From: Verrucomicrobiaceae bacterium
GTDB taxonomy: Bacteria > Verrucomicrobiota > Verrucomicrobiia > Verrucomicrobiales > Akkermansiaceae
Length of the DNA: 64,000 nucleotides
Direction of reading: 5' to 3'
NCBI GenBank assembly: GCA_027486655.1
Contig: JAIXOR010000009.1
Location: 22,471 to 86,470 of the forward strand
Both the position numbers and the translations under genes were made by a program. Numbering within the stretch: the stretch's first letter is position 1; each line of letters starts with the position of its first letter. The notes under the pieces are model-generated. The model did no database searches. It was not told where the DNA came from and worked only from the letters and a program-made list of their open reading frames with translations. This document shows, one piece after another, positions 1 to 8,140 of this stretch.

Positions 1-1
1 C

Positions 2-1207
2 GACATCCGCGACCGCATCAAGACGGTGCCCGGCACCTTCAGCATCATCTCCGGCCCGCTGTCCCACCGCATCAGCCATCTGCTCAGCGGCGTGACCTCG
101 CCGGTGGCGGTAAAGATCTTCGGCCCCGATCTCGCCACCCTCGCCCACCTCGGCGAACAGGTGCAGAAGGTTTCCAGGACCATCCCCGGCCTTGAGGATG
201 CCAAGCTCGACATGCAGGCACAGATCCCCCAACTCCGCATCGAGCTCGACCGTGAACGCGCCCTCGCCCACGGCGTTTCCCCGGGCGAGCTGAATGCCGA
301 ACTCTCGACGCTGTTAGGCGGCTCGGTGGTCGGCCGCCTCCGCGAGAACCAGCGTGTCATCGACCTCGCCATCCGCCTGCCGGAAAACTGGCGCGGCGAT
401 GCGGAGACCATCCGCAACCTGCCGGTGCACACCGTCACCGGTGCCTACATCCCGCTCAAGCTCGTGGCCGACGTGCTCGAAGCCTCGGGCCCGGGCTCGG
501 TCTATCGGGAAAACACCCAGCGCCGCTATGTCGTCTCCATCAAACCCAGCACCCGCGATGCCGGGGCTCTGGTCAGGAAGCTTGAGGAGAAAGTCCGCAC
601 CGGGGTGACTCTGCCGGAAGGCTACTTCATCAGCTACGAGGGGGACTTCCGGGCGGAGCAGGCCGCGGCGAAACGCATTGCCCTGCTCTTCGGCGCCGTG
701 CTGCTGGTGATTGTAGTACTACTTTGGTCGTACTTCCGCAGCCTCATCCTCGCCTTCCAGGTGCTGCTCAACCTGCCGCTCGCGCTGATGGGCAGCCTCG
801 CGCTCACCTGGTGGCTGGTCGGAAATATCAGCATCGCCACGCTGGTCGGCTTCATCGCCGTGGGTGGCGTGGCGGCGCGCAACGGCATCATGATGATTTC
901 CCACTACCTGCACCTCATGAAACACGAGGGCGAGGGTTTCACCCAGGCCATGATCGAGCGCGGCACACTGGAACGCTTCGTGCCCGTCACCATGACCGCG
1001 CTCTCCGCCGGGATCGCGCTGATTCCCTTCGTCATCGCCATGGGCGAGCCCGGCAAGGAAATCCTCAGCCCGGTCGCCATCTGCATCGTCGGCGGGCTGG
1101 TCAGCTCGACCCTGCTCGACTTCGCGGTCACCCCGGCGGTCTTCCGCCTGTTCGGGAAACGTGCGGCGATGAAGGCGCTGGCCCTCAACGCCCCGGCCAC
1201 CCATTGA
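2..1207 (+). CDS. Heavy-metal RND efflux permease (CusA/CzcA family), C-terminal part
   Basis: The reading frame is open from the left edge of the window, so the N-terminal part of this inner-membrane proton-driven pump is missing. What remains has a periplasmic docking/porter region with the PVAVKIFGPD-like segment near its start. A cluster of hydrophobic helices follows (about residues 215-375), containing GGVAARNGIMMISHY and FVPVTMTALSAGIALIPFV. The latter matches the RPVLMTAL..A..G.IP segment typical of CzcA/CusA rather than of drug-type AcrB pumps. The gene ends in TGA 26 bp before a small His-rich exported protein on the same strand, which fits a metal-efflux operon. The exact metal cannot be read from this fragment. 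Family call is firm; substrate is inference. Confidence 0.9.
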   Translation, partial: DIRDRIKTVPGTFSIISGPLSHRISHLLSGVTSPVAVKIFGPDLATLAHLGEQVQKVSRTIPGLEDAKLDMQAQIPQLRIELDRERALAHGVSPGELNAELSTLLGGSVVGRLRENQRVIDLAIRLPENWRGDAETIRNLPVHTVTGAYIPLKLVADVLEASGPGSVYRENTQRRYVVSIKPSTRDAGALVRKLEEKVRTGVTLPEGYFISYEGDFRAEQAAAKRIALLFGAVLLVIVVLLWSYFRSLILAFQVLLNLPLALMGSLALTWWLVGNISIATLVGFIAVGGVAARNGIMMISHYLHLMKHEGEGFTQAMIERGTLERFVPVTMTALSAGIALIPFVIAMGEPGKEILSPVAICIVGGLVSSTLLDFAVTPAVFRLFGKRAAMKALALNAPATH

Positions 1208-1232
1208 GATTCACCCAAACCTGATACCAACC

Positions 1233-1676
1233 ATGAAAACCACACTGAAACTGACCACCGCCCTTCTCTTCGCCCTGTCCGCCATGCCGATGGCCACTGC
1301 TGCGGACGATCCCAAGGAAGAAGGCCACCACCACGAGGAAAACGTCACCAAGGGACCCAACGGCGGACACGTCATCGAATCCAAGGCCGGCTTCTCGTTC
1401 GAAGTCACCGTGGACAAGACGCGCAAGGCCCGCATCGTTTTCATCGACAAGGAGAACAAGGTCGTCGCGCTCGGGGCCCAGACCATCACCGGCATCGCCG
1501 GGGAACGCTCCGCGCCCACCAAGCTCGCCTTCGCCAAGGGCGCGGACAAGGACGCGAACGTGCTCATTGCGGACAAAGCCCTGCCCGCCGGAGACCACGT
1601 GCCGATGATCCTCACGATCAAGCCTGCGGCGGACGCCAAAGCCGTCACCGAGCGCTTCGAGCTGCATCTGCATTGA
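1233..1676 (+). CDS. Small His-rich exported protein, possible periplasmic metal binder
   Basis: A 147-residue protein with a clear signal peptide (MKTTLKLTTALLFALSAMPMATA then cleavage near AADD). The mature N-terminus carries a GHHHEEN cluster and the C-terminus ends ELHLH, both good candidates for soft metal-ion binding. The middle is a lysine-rich beta-type domain without a family I can name. It starts 26 bp after the RND pump and is probably co-transcribed with it, so a role as periplasmic metal chaperone or sensor is plausible. That role is inferred from histidine content and context only. Confidence 0.75.
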   Translation: MKTTLKLTTALLFALSAMPMATAADDPKEEGHHHEENVTKGPNGGHVIESKAGFSFEVTVDKTRKARIVFIDKENKVVALGAQTITGIAGERSAPTKLAFAKGADKDANVLIADKALPAGDHVPMILTIKPAADAKAVTERFELHLH

Positions 1677-1743
1677 GGCCTCCTGCGTGCTTGAACCCGG
1701 GGATCTTCCTGCCCATCGTGGGGCGTTCGGAAAGCCTGCCTTC

Positions 1744-2262
1744 ATGAAAACCCTGCTTGTTCTCGCCGCCTTGTTTCTTCCCGGTTCCCTCGCCAAGGGA
1801 GCCGGTCCTGAGAACCTCTCCCTGCGCCTTCACGTCAACGTGGTCGGCAAGGCGGACTACAAGGGCGGCGATACCAAGACCCAGACCCGCAGCCTTGAGA
1901 TCGCGCTCGAGAACACCGGAAAAACCGCTTCGAAGGAACTCGTCATCCAGTGGAAACTCTACGGCCACAAGATGGCAACCCGCGATCTGGTGGACATCAA
2001 GTCCGGGAACATCAAGCGAAGCCTGCCTGCGGAGTCGAAGATCCAGGTCAGCACCGAGACCGTGAAGATCACCGGAACGGGTGAGCACTCCGTTTCCAAG
2101 CGCAAGGGACACGGACGGAACGCACGGACGACGAGCCGCAAGGTCCCGGCCTCCGGCCATGAGTATTATGGATACTCGGTGAGGGTCTATGACCAGGGCA
2201 AGCTCGTCGCCAGCGAGTTCAGCCAACCCAGCCTGGAGAAACTCGACGGGCCACCGAAATAG
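1744..2262 (+). CDS. Hypothetical exported protein
   Basis: A 172-residue protein. I chose the ATG at 1744 because it opens a standard signal peptide (MKTLLVLAALFLPGSLAKG), while the upstream in-frame extension is not hydrophobic. The mature part reads as an all-beta domain (LSLRLHVNVVGKADYKGGD, ALENTGKTASKELVIQWKLYG). That is reminiscent of the immunoglobulin-like folds found in many small verrucomicrobial secreted proteins. A basic linker KRKGHGRNARTTSRK lies near residue 125. I do not recognise a named family. It follows the His-rich protein by 67 bp on the same strand and may share its transcript. Confidence 0.65.
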   Translation: MKTLLVLAALFLPGSLAKGAGPENLSLRLHVNVVGKADYKGGDTKTQTRSLEIALENTGKTASKELVIQWKLYGHKMATRDLVDIKSGNIKRSLPAESKIQVSTETVKITGTGEHSVSKRKGHGRNARTTSRKVPASGHEYYGYSVRVYDQGKLVASEFSQPSLEKLDGPPK

Positions 2263-2295
2263 AGGGCACCGAAGGGATCCGGAGCTTTGCCAGGT

Positions 2296-3324
2296 CTAAC
2301 GCTTCACAAGACCCTGGAACCGGACGTCATCGCCCAGTCTGCCGAATTCGCCGTTTGTTAGATCCAGGGATCCCGGAAGTCCGGTCCCTGCAAGCGCGGG
2401 CACCGGTCCGCCACAAAGCAGGGGCGCGTAGTAGATCACCACTTCATCCACCAGCCCCGCCTCGAACAAGGCCGCGGAAAACACGCCGCCGCATTCGGTC
2501 ATGCAGGTGAGCACCCCTTGTTCGGAGGCGAGCTTGCGCAGGGTGCCGGCCAGATCCCCGCATGGGCGGATCAGGGTGCGGTCCTTGGCGGCATCGGTGA
2601 AAAGCGGTGCATCGGCGGGCAGCGAATCCGGCCGGCCGGTGAACACGACCCGCCACGGCTGCGGTCTTCCCTCAAGGCCTCGCGGATCGCGGATCGTGAG
2701 CGCAGGTTTGTCCCTTCGCACGGTTTCACCGGTGGTGAGGATGGCATCCACGGTCGAGCGGAGCTTCTGGACATCGGCGCGGGCTTCCGGGCCGGTGAGC
2801 CATGGACCTTCTCCCGGTGGGCGGGTGAGCCGTCCGTCAAGGGACATCGCGGTTTTCCAGATCACCCAGGGCAGACCGGTCTCGCGGACCTTGAAGAAGG
2901 GGCGAAGGATGCGCTCCGCCTCCTCGCGGAGCACTCCGGAAACCACCTCGATCCCGGATTCGGTTAGAACGGCATCCGCACGGCCGGCATGCGAGGGGTT
3001 GCGGTCCACACAGGCATAAACCACCCGCTTCACGCCCGCATCGATGAGGCCCTGCGTGCACGGCGGCGTGCGGCCATGGGTCGAGCAGGGCTCGAGCGTG
3101 ACATAGACCGTGGCTCCGCGCGCGCCGTCGGGACCGTGCGTGGCGAAGGCTGCGGCAAGGGCCTCGCGCTCGGCATGCGGCATGCCCGCGGCATGATGCC
3201 AGCCGCTGCCTAACAGAACTCCGTCCTTCACGACCACCGCGCCCACCGGAGGATTGGGAGCGGTCCTGCCGATTCCCTTCCGCGCCTCATCCAGCGCCAG
3301 CCGCATCCATGACTCGTCGGTCAT
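2296..3324 (-). CDS. ribD: Bifunctional riboflavin biosynthesis deaminase/reductase RibD
   Basis: A 342-residue cytosolic enzyme with two domains. The N-terminal cytidine-deaminase-like domain carries the zinc site HAE (in MPHAEREALA) and PCSTHGRTPPC. The C-terminal dihydrofolate-reductase-like domain (from about residue 145) starts with the typical segment KTAMSLDGRL. Together they convert 2,5-diamino-6-ribosylamino-4-pyrimidinone 5'-phosphate to the 5-amino-6-ribitylamino compound. The ATG at 3324 overlaps the stop of the upstream mechanosensitive-channel gene by 4 bp (ATGA), so the two are translationally coupled. The longer in-frame extension upstream has no family similarity. No other riboflavin genes are nearby and I see no FMN riboswitch. 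Confidence 0.95.
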   Translation of the reverse strand: MTDESWMRLALDEARKGIGRTAPNPPVGAVVVKDGVLLGSGWHHAAGMPHAEREALAAAFATHGPDGARGATVYVTLEPCSTHGRTPPCTQGLIDAGVKRVVYACVDRNPSHAGRADAVLTESGIEVVSGVLREEAERILRPFFKVRETGLPWVIWKTAMSLDGRLTRPPGEGPWLTGPEARADVQKLRSTVDAILTTGETVRRDKPALTIRDPRGLEGRPQPWRVVFTGRPDSLPADAPLFTDAAKDRTLIRPCGDLAGTLRKLASEQGVLTCMTECGGVFSAALFEAGLVDEVVIYYAPLLCGGPVPALAGTGLPGSLDLTNGEFGRLGDDVRFQGLVKR

Positions 3325-5672
3325 GGCTCGGACGGGGGTGGGGAGATCTGCACCTTGATGGGCGCGTCCGTGGTGAGGTGCATGTCGCGTTGCGGATAGG
3401 GTATGCCCACGCCGGCTTCGGTGAAGCGTTTCTCGATCATGAGCCGGAGATCGCTGGCGATGACGATCGAGTTCGCCCCGGTGCCGAGTTCCACCCAGAA
3501 GTACAGGGAGAAAACCAGCGCGTTGTCGCCAAAGTCCTCGAACACCGCGAAGGGAGCGGGTTCCTTGCAGATCAGCCCGTGGCGTCCGGCGCACTCGGTG
3601 AGGATGGACATGACCAGCGGAGCGTCCGTGCCATAGGCCGCGCCCACCCGCAGGTTCCGGCGGATCTTGGGGCTGGTGAGTGTCCAGTTGGTCACCCGGT
3701 TCTCAAGGAACAGGGAGTTGGGGATCATCGTCTCCACATCATCCGCGCTGCGAATGATCGAGGAGCGCGTGTTCACCTCGGTGACCGTGCCGACGATGCC
3801 ATCGACGTCCAGCACATCGCCCACCCGCACCTTGCGTTCCGCAAGGACGATGATGCCGCTGATGAAGTTCTTGATGAGCGTCTGCGTGCCGAAGCCCACG
3901 CCGATGACGAGGGCACCGCCGACGAAGGCGAAGACGGCGAGCGGGATGCCGAGAAACGAAAGCGTGCCGAGGGCGAGGAGGATGCCGACAATGATCATCA
4001 CCCAGTTGCGCAGCATGCGGATCTGCGGCTCCACAAGCGGATTGCGGGCGACCATGGTGCGCTGGATGCGGTTGGCGATGCGCGAGGCGATCCAATACCC
4101 GATCACGAAGAAACAAATGGCGCGCAGCAACATGCCGAGCGTCACCGGGATCTTTCCGGTGATCGTTTGTCCGTCCACCTCGACGCTGTCCTCGTAGGAC
4201 ATCACTTCAAAGGACCAGACCTTGAGCACACCTTGCCAGATCCTGGGACCGATCGATTGGATGCGGTTCATGACACCGGGCTCCTCTTCCTTCGGCGTGT
4301 GATCGGCGATCCAGCGGCGGATGATCTTGCGCTGGGCCTCGACCGTCTGATAGGCGCGCTGGAGCATGGCGAGCATCTCGCTGCGGGCGGCGCGCTGTTC
4401 GTTGACGAGGGCGAAGCGGGGGTCCTCCGAGGTGATCGAAGCCGCCCGGGATTCCAGCTTGCTGAGTTCCGCGCCGCAGGTGGTCATGTCATTGTCCACC
4501 ACGTTCAACCAGGCGCGCAGGCGGTCGGAGAGGACACCGAGGGATTCGAGCGCCTTGCGTTCTTCCTCGGGTTTGTCCGACTTCAGGAGAACCGCCCGTT
4601 CCTGCTGGGCCTTGAAACCGATGTTCTCAAGCTGGACGAGGCTCTCCAGCCCTTCGGTCATGGATTGAAGGGATTCGATGCGGACCTCGGCCACCTCCAC
4701 ACGGAACTTCGCAAGCTCAAGGCCTTCCGGCGGCTTGCCCTCCACCGCCTGCTCTTCTAACAAGTCGAGCGCCGCCTGGGCCTGCGTGCGGGTGGTGATG
4801 GCTCCCTTGATGCGTTTGGAAATCTGGTTGATCTCCTTCTCATATCCCGCCTTCCGCTCGTTGGAGATTCTCTCGACCTTGGCAAGATCCTCGTCGCTGA
4901 GCTGCGAGTTCGGCGCGGCGATGCGAACCTTCCGCTCGATGAGTGCGAGCTCGGACTTGGCGGCGGCAATGCGCTCGCGCATGGCCTCGCAGTTGGCCAT
5001 CAGGTAACCGGCGCGGGTGGCAAGCAGCCTTGAGTTTGCACGTGCGGCTTCCAAGCGCCACTTGGCCGCATCCGCCGCGGAGCCCGCCGCCGCGTTCTGA
5101 ACCTCGACGATCAAGGGGCTGATCGCCTCCTCGGCCGCCTTGGCTTCGGCGTGCGTGCTGCCGACAAGGCGCTCGTAATTGGCGAGCGAGGATTCGTTGG
5201 AGGAGAGCTTGGCCTTGATGGCGTCCCGTTCGTTGAGGAGCTCATCGATCATCAGCACCGAGTATGGCGGAGCCTCCTTGAAGCCGGTCCATGCGGAGTC
5301 TTCCGATCGGGCGGTCTCCGCGGCTTTGCGGGCTTCGGAGGCCATGTTGAAGTTTTTCAACCAACCACCGGTGATGAGCACCATTTGTTCGAGATCGCGG
5401 CGGCGGTCATCGAGTTCGGAGCTGGTGATGCCTTCAGGCAGGGCGACGGTGGTTCCACCGGCTTCGAGGCGGCCGAGGGTGTCGCGCGCTTCCTGATGCC
5501 AGAGTTCGAGACGTTTTCTGACGTCCTCGGGTTTCTCGGCGGGGGCCGGTTTTGCGGGTTCGGAACCGTCGATCGCCTTTTTGATCGACTGCACCTGACC
5601 ATCCGCCCGCGGGCAGGAGACGGGCGATGCGGCGAGCAACGCGACGAGGCAAAAGACGATCCGGTGTTTCAC
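3321..5672 (-). CDS. Large MscS/MscK-type mechanosensitive ion channel
   Basis: A 783-residue inner-membrane protein. The start taken is the GTG at 5672, which opens a signal peptide (KHRIVFCLVALLAASPVSC) and avoids overlap with the upstream CorC gene. Residues about 50-480 form a long, charged, coiled-coil-rich periplasmic region. Hydrophobic helices and a canonical MscS core follow, with VIGVGFGTQTLIKNFISGI (pore helix), VRVGDVLDVDGIVGTV (beta domain) and NSLFLENRVTNW. Such channels release solutes on hypo-osmotic shock. The length and periplasmic extension resemble MscK/KefA. It is coupled to ribD by a 4-bp overlap, which looks organisational rather than functional. Confidence 0.92.
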   Translation of the reverse strand: MKHRIVFCLVALLAASPVSCPRADGQVQSIKKAIDGSEPAKPAPAEKPEDVRKRLELWHQEARDTLGRLEAGGTTVALPEGITSSELDDRRRDLEQMVLITGGWLKNFNMASEARKAAETARSEDSAWTGFKEAPPYSVLMIDELLNERDAIKAKLSSNESSLANYERLVGSTHAEAKAAEEAISPLIVEVQNAAAGSAADAAKWRLEAARANSRLLATRAGYLMANCEAMRERIAAAKSELALIERKVRIAAPNSQLSDEDLAKVERISNERKAGYEKEINQISKRIKGAITTRTQAQAALDLLEEQAVEGKPPEGLELAKFRVEVAEVRIESLQSMTEGLESLVQLENIGFKAQQERAVLLKSDKPEEERKALESLGVLSDRLRAWLNVVDNDMTTCGAELSKLESRAASITSEDPRFALVNEQRAARSEMLAMLQRAYQTVEAQRKIIRRWIADHTPKEEEPGVMNRIQSIGPRIWQGVLKVWSFEVMSYEDSVEVDGQTITGKIPVTLGMLLRAICFFVIGYWIASRIANRIQRTMVARNPLVEPQIRMLRNWVMIIVGILLALGTLSFLGIPLAVFAFVGGALVIGVGFGTQTLIKNFISGIIVLAERKVRVGDVLDVDGIVGTVTEVNTRSSIIRSADDVETMIPNSLFLENRVTNWTLTSPKIRRNLRVGAAYGTDAPLVMSILTECAGRHGLICKEPAPFAVFEDFGDNALVFSLYFWVELGTGANSIVIASDLRLMIEKRFTEAGVGIPYPQRDMHLTTDAPIKVQISPPPSEP

Positions 5673-5730
5673 ACGCGCAGACTCACCCGCGCCGGGCCGT
5701 GGCATCAAGCGGGAAGAAACGCCGCTGATA

Positions 5731-7056
5731 TCAATCGGCATCCTCAGCCAGTGCGGCAAGCTCCGCAGGCAGCCGGCGGATCAGCACCTTGTCGATGCGC
5801 TGGCGATCCATGTCCACCACTTCAAACTCGAAGGATCCCGCGCGGAAGGTCTCGCCCTCGGCGGGCAGTCGGTCGAGACGGTTCACGATGTAGCCGGCGA
5901 GAGTCTGGAACGGCTCGCGCTCGCGTTCGACGACCTCTTCGAGGTCCGGAAGGTGCTCCACCACATCATCGATCTCCATCAGGCCGTCGATGATCCAGGC
6001 GTCGTTGCCGGAGGGGCGGATCTTGGCGGTATCGTGGCCGATGCTTCCGGGCCGCAGGTCGCCGACGATTTCCTCAACCAGGTCCTCGAGAGTGATCATG
6101 CCGCGGATGGTTCCGAATTCATCCGTCACCAGCGCCGCTCCGAGCGGGGAACCACGGAGCGTGTCCATGAGGCTGAGCGCCGGTTGGTTTTCCGAAACAA
6201 AGATCGCGGGGCTGAGCAGCTCGGCGAGGGGTTTCTGCTTTCCGCTGGCGAGGTTGGTGAAGAGTTCCCGCAGTGAAACCATGCCGCAAATCTCGTCGCG
6301 TGAGCCCTCGTGCACCGGAAACACCGTCTGCTGGCTGGCCGCCACACGCGACCAGATCTGGGAGAAGGTTTCTTCTCGATGAAGGAAGAGCACCTTGGGC
6401 TTGGGCCGCATGATTTCCTCGGCAAGCACCATGCGGAGGTCGAAAACGCCCTCGACCATCTCGGATTCGTTCTCGTCCACGGTGCCGGTCACGATGCCCT
6501 CCCTCACCAGCACCTGAACCTCCTCGCGGGTGGGCCCGCTCTGGATTTTTCCGCTCCCGCCGAAAAAGCGCATGACGATCCGCGTGCTGAGCTCGAGCAC
6601 ATGGACAACCGGCCGTGAAACCTTCGCCAGCAAGGCCATCGGCGGGGCCATCGTGACGGCGATCGCCTCGGCGTGACGAAGCGCCAGGCCCTTCGGCACC
6701 AGTTCGCCGATCACCAGTGAAAGATAAGTGATGATGCTCACCACCACCGCGAGGGCGATGTTCGGGGCGTAAGCCGCGAGCAGCGGAATGCCAGCGATGA
6801 CCGGCTCGATTCGGCCGGCAAGCGCGGCACCCCCGAAGGCACCGGAGAGCACTCCCACCAGCGTGATGCCAATCTGCACGCTGCTCAGGAAACGCTCGGG
6901 ATTCTCCAGCAGCCTCAAGGCCGCCTTCGCACCCTGGCTGCCCTCGTCGGAGAGCTGCTTGAGGCGGGCTTTCCTCACGGAAACCAGCGCGATTTCCGTC
7001 ATGGCGAACACGCCGTTGCCGATCAGGAGGATGAGGATGATGAGGACTTCAGTCAT
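5731..7056 (-). CDS. CNNM/CorC/HlyC-family membrane protein (DUF21, CBS pair, CorC_HlyC)
   Basis: A 441-residue protein starting at ATG 7056 with the typical first helix MTEVLIILILLIGNGVFAM. An N-terminal DUF21 domain of about four membrane helices spans residues 1-190 and includes the segment LVIGELVPKGLALR. Two CBS modules follow (about 210-340, including LVTDEFGTIRGMITLEDLVEEIVGD) and then a C-terminal CorC_HlyC domain (AGYIVNRLDRLPAEGE). Members are implicated in magnesium or cobalt homeostasis, and the older name hemolysin is misleading. The in-frame region upstream of 7056 is Arg-rich and was excluded. Function beyond the family call is inference. Confidence 0.93.
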   Translation of the reverse strand: MTEVLIILILLIGNGVFAMTEIALVSVRKARLKQLSDEGSQGAKAALRLLENPERFLSSVQIGITLVGVLSGAFGGAALAGRIEPVIAGIPLLAAYAPNIALAVVVSIITYLSLVIGELVPKGLALRHAEAIAVTMAPPMALLAKVSRPVVHVLELSTRIVMRFFGGSGKIQSGPTREEVQVLVREGIVTGTVDENESEMVEGVFDLRMVLAEEIMRPKPKVLFLHREETFSQIWSRVAASQQTVFPVHEGSRDEICGMVSLRELFTNLASGKQKPLAELLSPAIFVSENQPALSLMDTLRGSPLGAALVTDEFGTIRGMITLEDLVEEIVGDLRPGSIGHDTAKIRPSGNDAWIIDGLMEIDDVVEHLPDLEEVVEREREPFQTLAGYIVNRLDRLPAEGETFRAGSFEFEVVDMDRQRIDKVLIRRLPAELAALAEDAD

Positions 7057-7102
7057 GGAGAAGGATCCCGGAACCGGGATCCGGCGGATAAACCCGCGCC
7101 AT

Positions 7103-8140
7103 TCATAGGCGCGGGACTGTTTGATTGCAACCACGCTTTGAAGCCCGGTAATCCGGGTGGCATCGCACGATTTCCTCGAGCCCCACCTCCCAATCCACAC
7201 TCGGGGCGAATCCACCGGCGATGCCTCGCAGCAAACTGATATCCGCAGCCTTGCGCGTGGCACCCTCGGGTTTGGATCGATCAAAACGCAGCGGCTTCTC
7301 CACACCCGCCAGCCGCATCAGGTCCATGGCCAGATCCCGCAAGCGGATCTCGCGGGGACTACCGACGTTGACGGGCTCGGCGAGCGCGTGAATTTCTGTT
7401 AGATCAACCAGTCCGCGCGCCGCATCCGTGCCGTGGATGAAGGCACGTGTCTGCGAACCGCTTCCCCAGACGACCACCTCTTCGTCCTTCGAGAGGATTT
7501 TTTCGAGAAGCGATGGAATCACATGCGCACCGGGACCCCTGCGGTCGTCGCGGGCGCCATAGACGTTGAAGGGTCTGGCGATGGCGATTTCCACATCACC
7601 CCGCCGCGCGGCCGCGATGGCAGTCTCCTCGATCCTCCGCTTGGCAAGGCCGTAGCCACGGTTGGCCGATTCCGGTTCGGTGCCGTCGAGTGGCATCTCG
7701 GGAGTGGGCACCGGTGCATCGTCCGGATAGACGCAGGACGAACTCACCACCAGCATCCGCGGCACGCGATGGCGGATCATCGCATCGAGCACGGCGTTTC
7801 CAAGGCGCAGGTTTTCCTGATAGAGCCGGTCGTGGCGGTCTTCATCGGGCGTGAGTCCGGGTGCCCGCCCCGCCAGGTTCATCACCACGTCCATGCCGGG
7901 AAAAACCTTCGCGGCGAGATCCGGATCCGTCGCATCGCCATGGATCGTCCGCACCGCATCCACGCAACCGGCAAGGCGCTGCCAGGAACCGGAGGACAGG
8001 TCGTCGAGCACCGTGACCTCGGCCCCGCGCGCGACCAGCAGGTCCACCACGTGGGATCCGATGAAACCCGCACCACCGGGCACGAGGACCTTTTTCCCGC
8101 GCCAGAATCCGCTATCGCCTCCTGCTGCGTCCGGCATCAC
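7103..8140 (-). CDS. NAD-dependent sugar-nucleotide epimerase/dehydratase
   Basis: A 345-residue extended short-chain dehydrogenase. The Rossmann dinucleotide motif GGAGFIGSHV lies near residue 20. The catalytic Ser region is VVSSSCVYPD, and the Tyr-Lys pair sits in GYGLAKR. The C-terminal segments VVWGSGSQTRAFIHGTDAARG and KPLRFDRSKPEGATRKAAD resemble GDP-fucose synthase and GDP-mannose epimerase relatives, but the substrate cannot be fixed. The start overlaps the stop of the upstream repeat protein by 4 bp. The glycosyltransferases begin at 10.86 kb, so a cell-surface glycan role is plausible but inferred from context. Confidence 0.9.
   Translation of the reverse strand: MMPDAAGGDSGFWRGKKVLVPGGAGFIGSHVVDLLVARGAEVTVLDDLSSGSWQRLAGCVDAVRTIHGDATDPDLAAKVFPGMDVVMNLAGRAPGLTPDEDRHDRLYQENLRLGNAVLDAMIRHRVPRMLVVSSSCVYPDDAPVPTPEMPLDGTEPESANRGYGLAKRRIEETAIAAARRGDVEIAIARPFNVYGARDDRRGPGAHVIPSLLEKILSKDEEVVVWGSGSQTRAFIHGTDAARGLVDLTEIHALAEPVNVGSPREIRLRDLAMDLMRLAGVEKPLRFDRSKPEGATRKAADISLLRGIAGGFAPSVDWEVGLEEIVRCHPDYRASKRGCNQTVPRL

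Noticed and set aside
3200..3330. Possible FMN riboswitch for ribD
   Set aside because: The upstream region is the end of the coupled MscS gene; no conserved riboswitch core could be found.
2296..3594. Longer RibD start with an Arg-rich N-terminal extension
   Set aside because: The extension overlaps the MscS coding region and lacks family similarity; the ATGA-coupled start at 3324 gives a normal length.
3309..4760. A 483-codon plus-strand frame opposite the MscS channel gene
   Set aside because: Antisense shadow; its composition mirrors the coiled-coil region of the channel.
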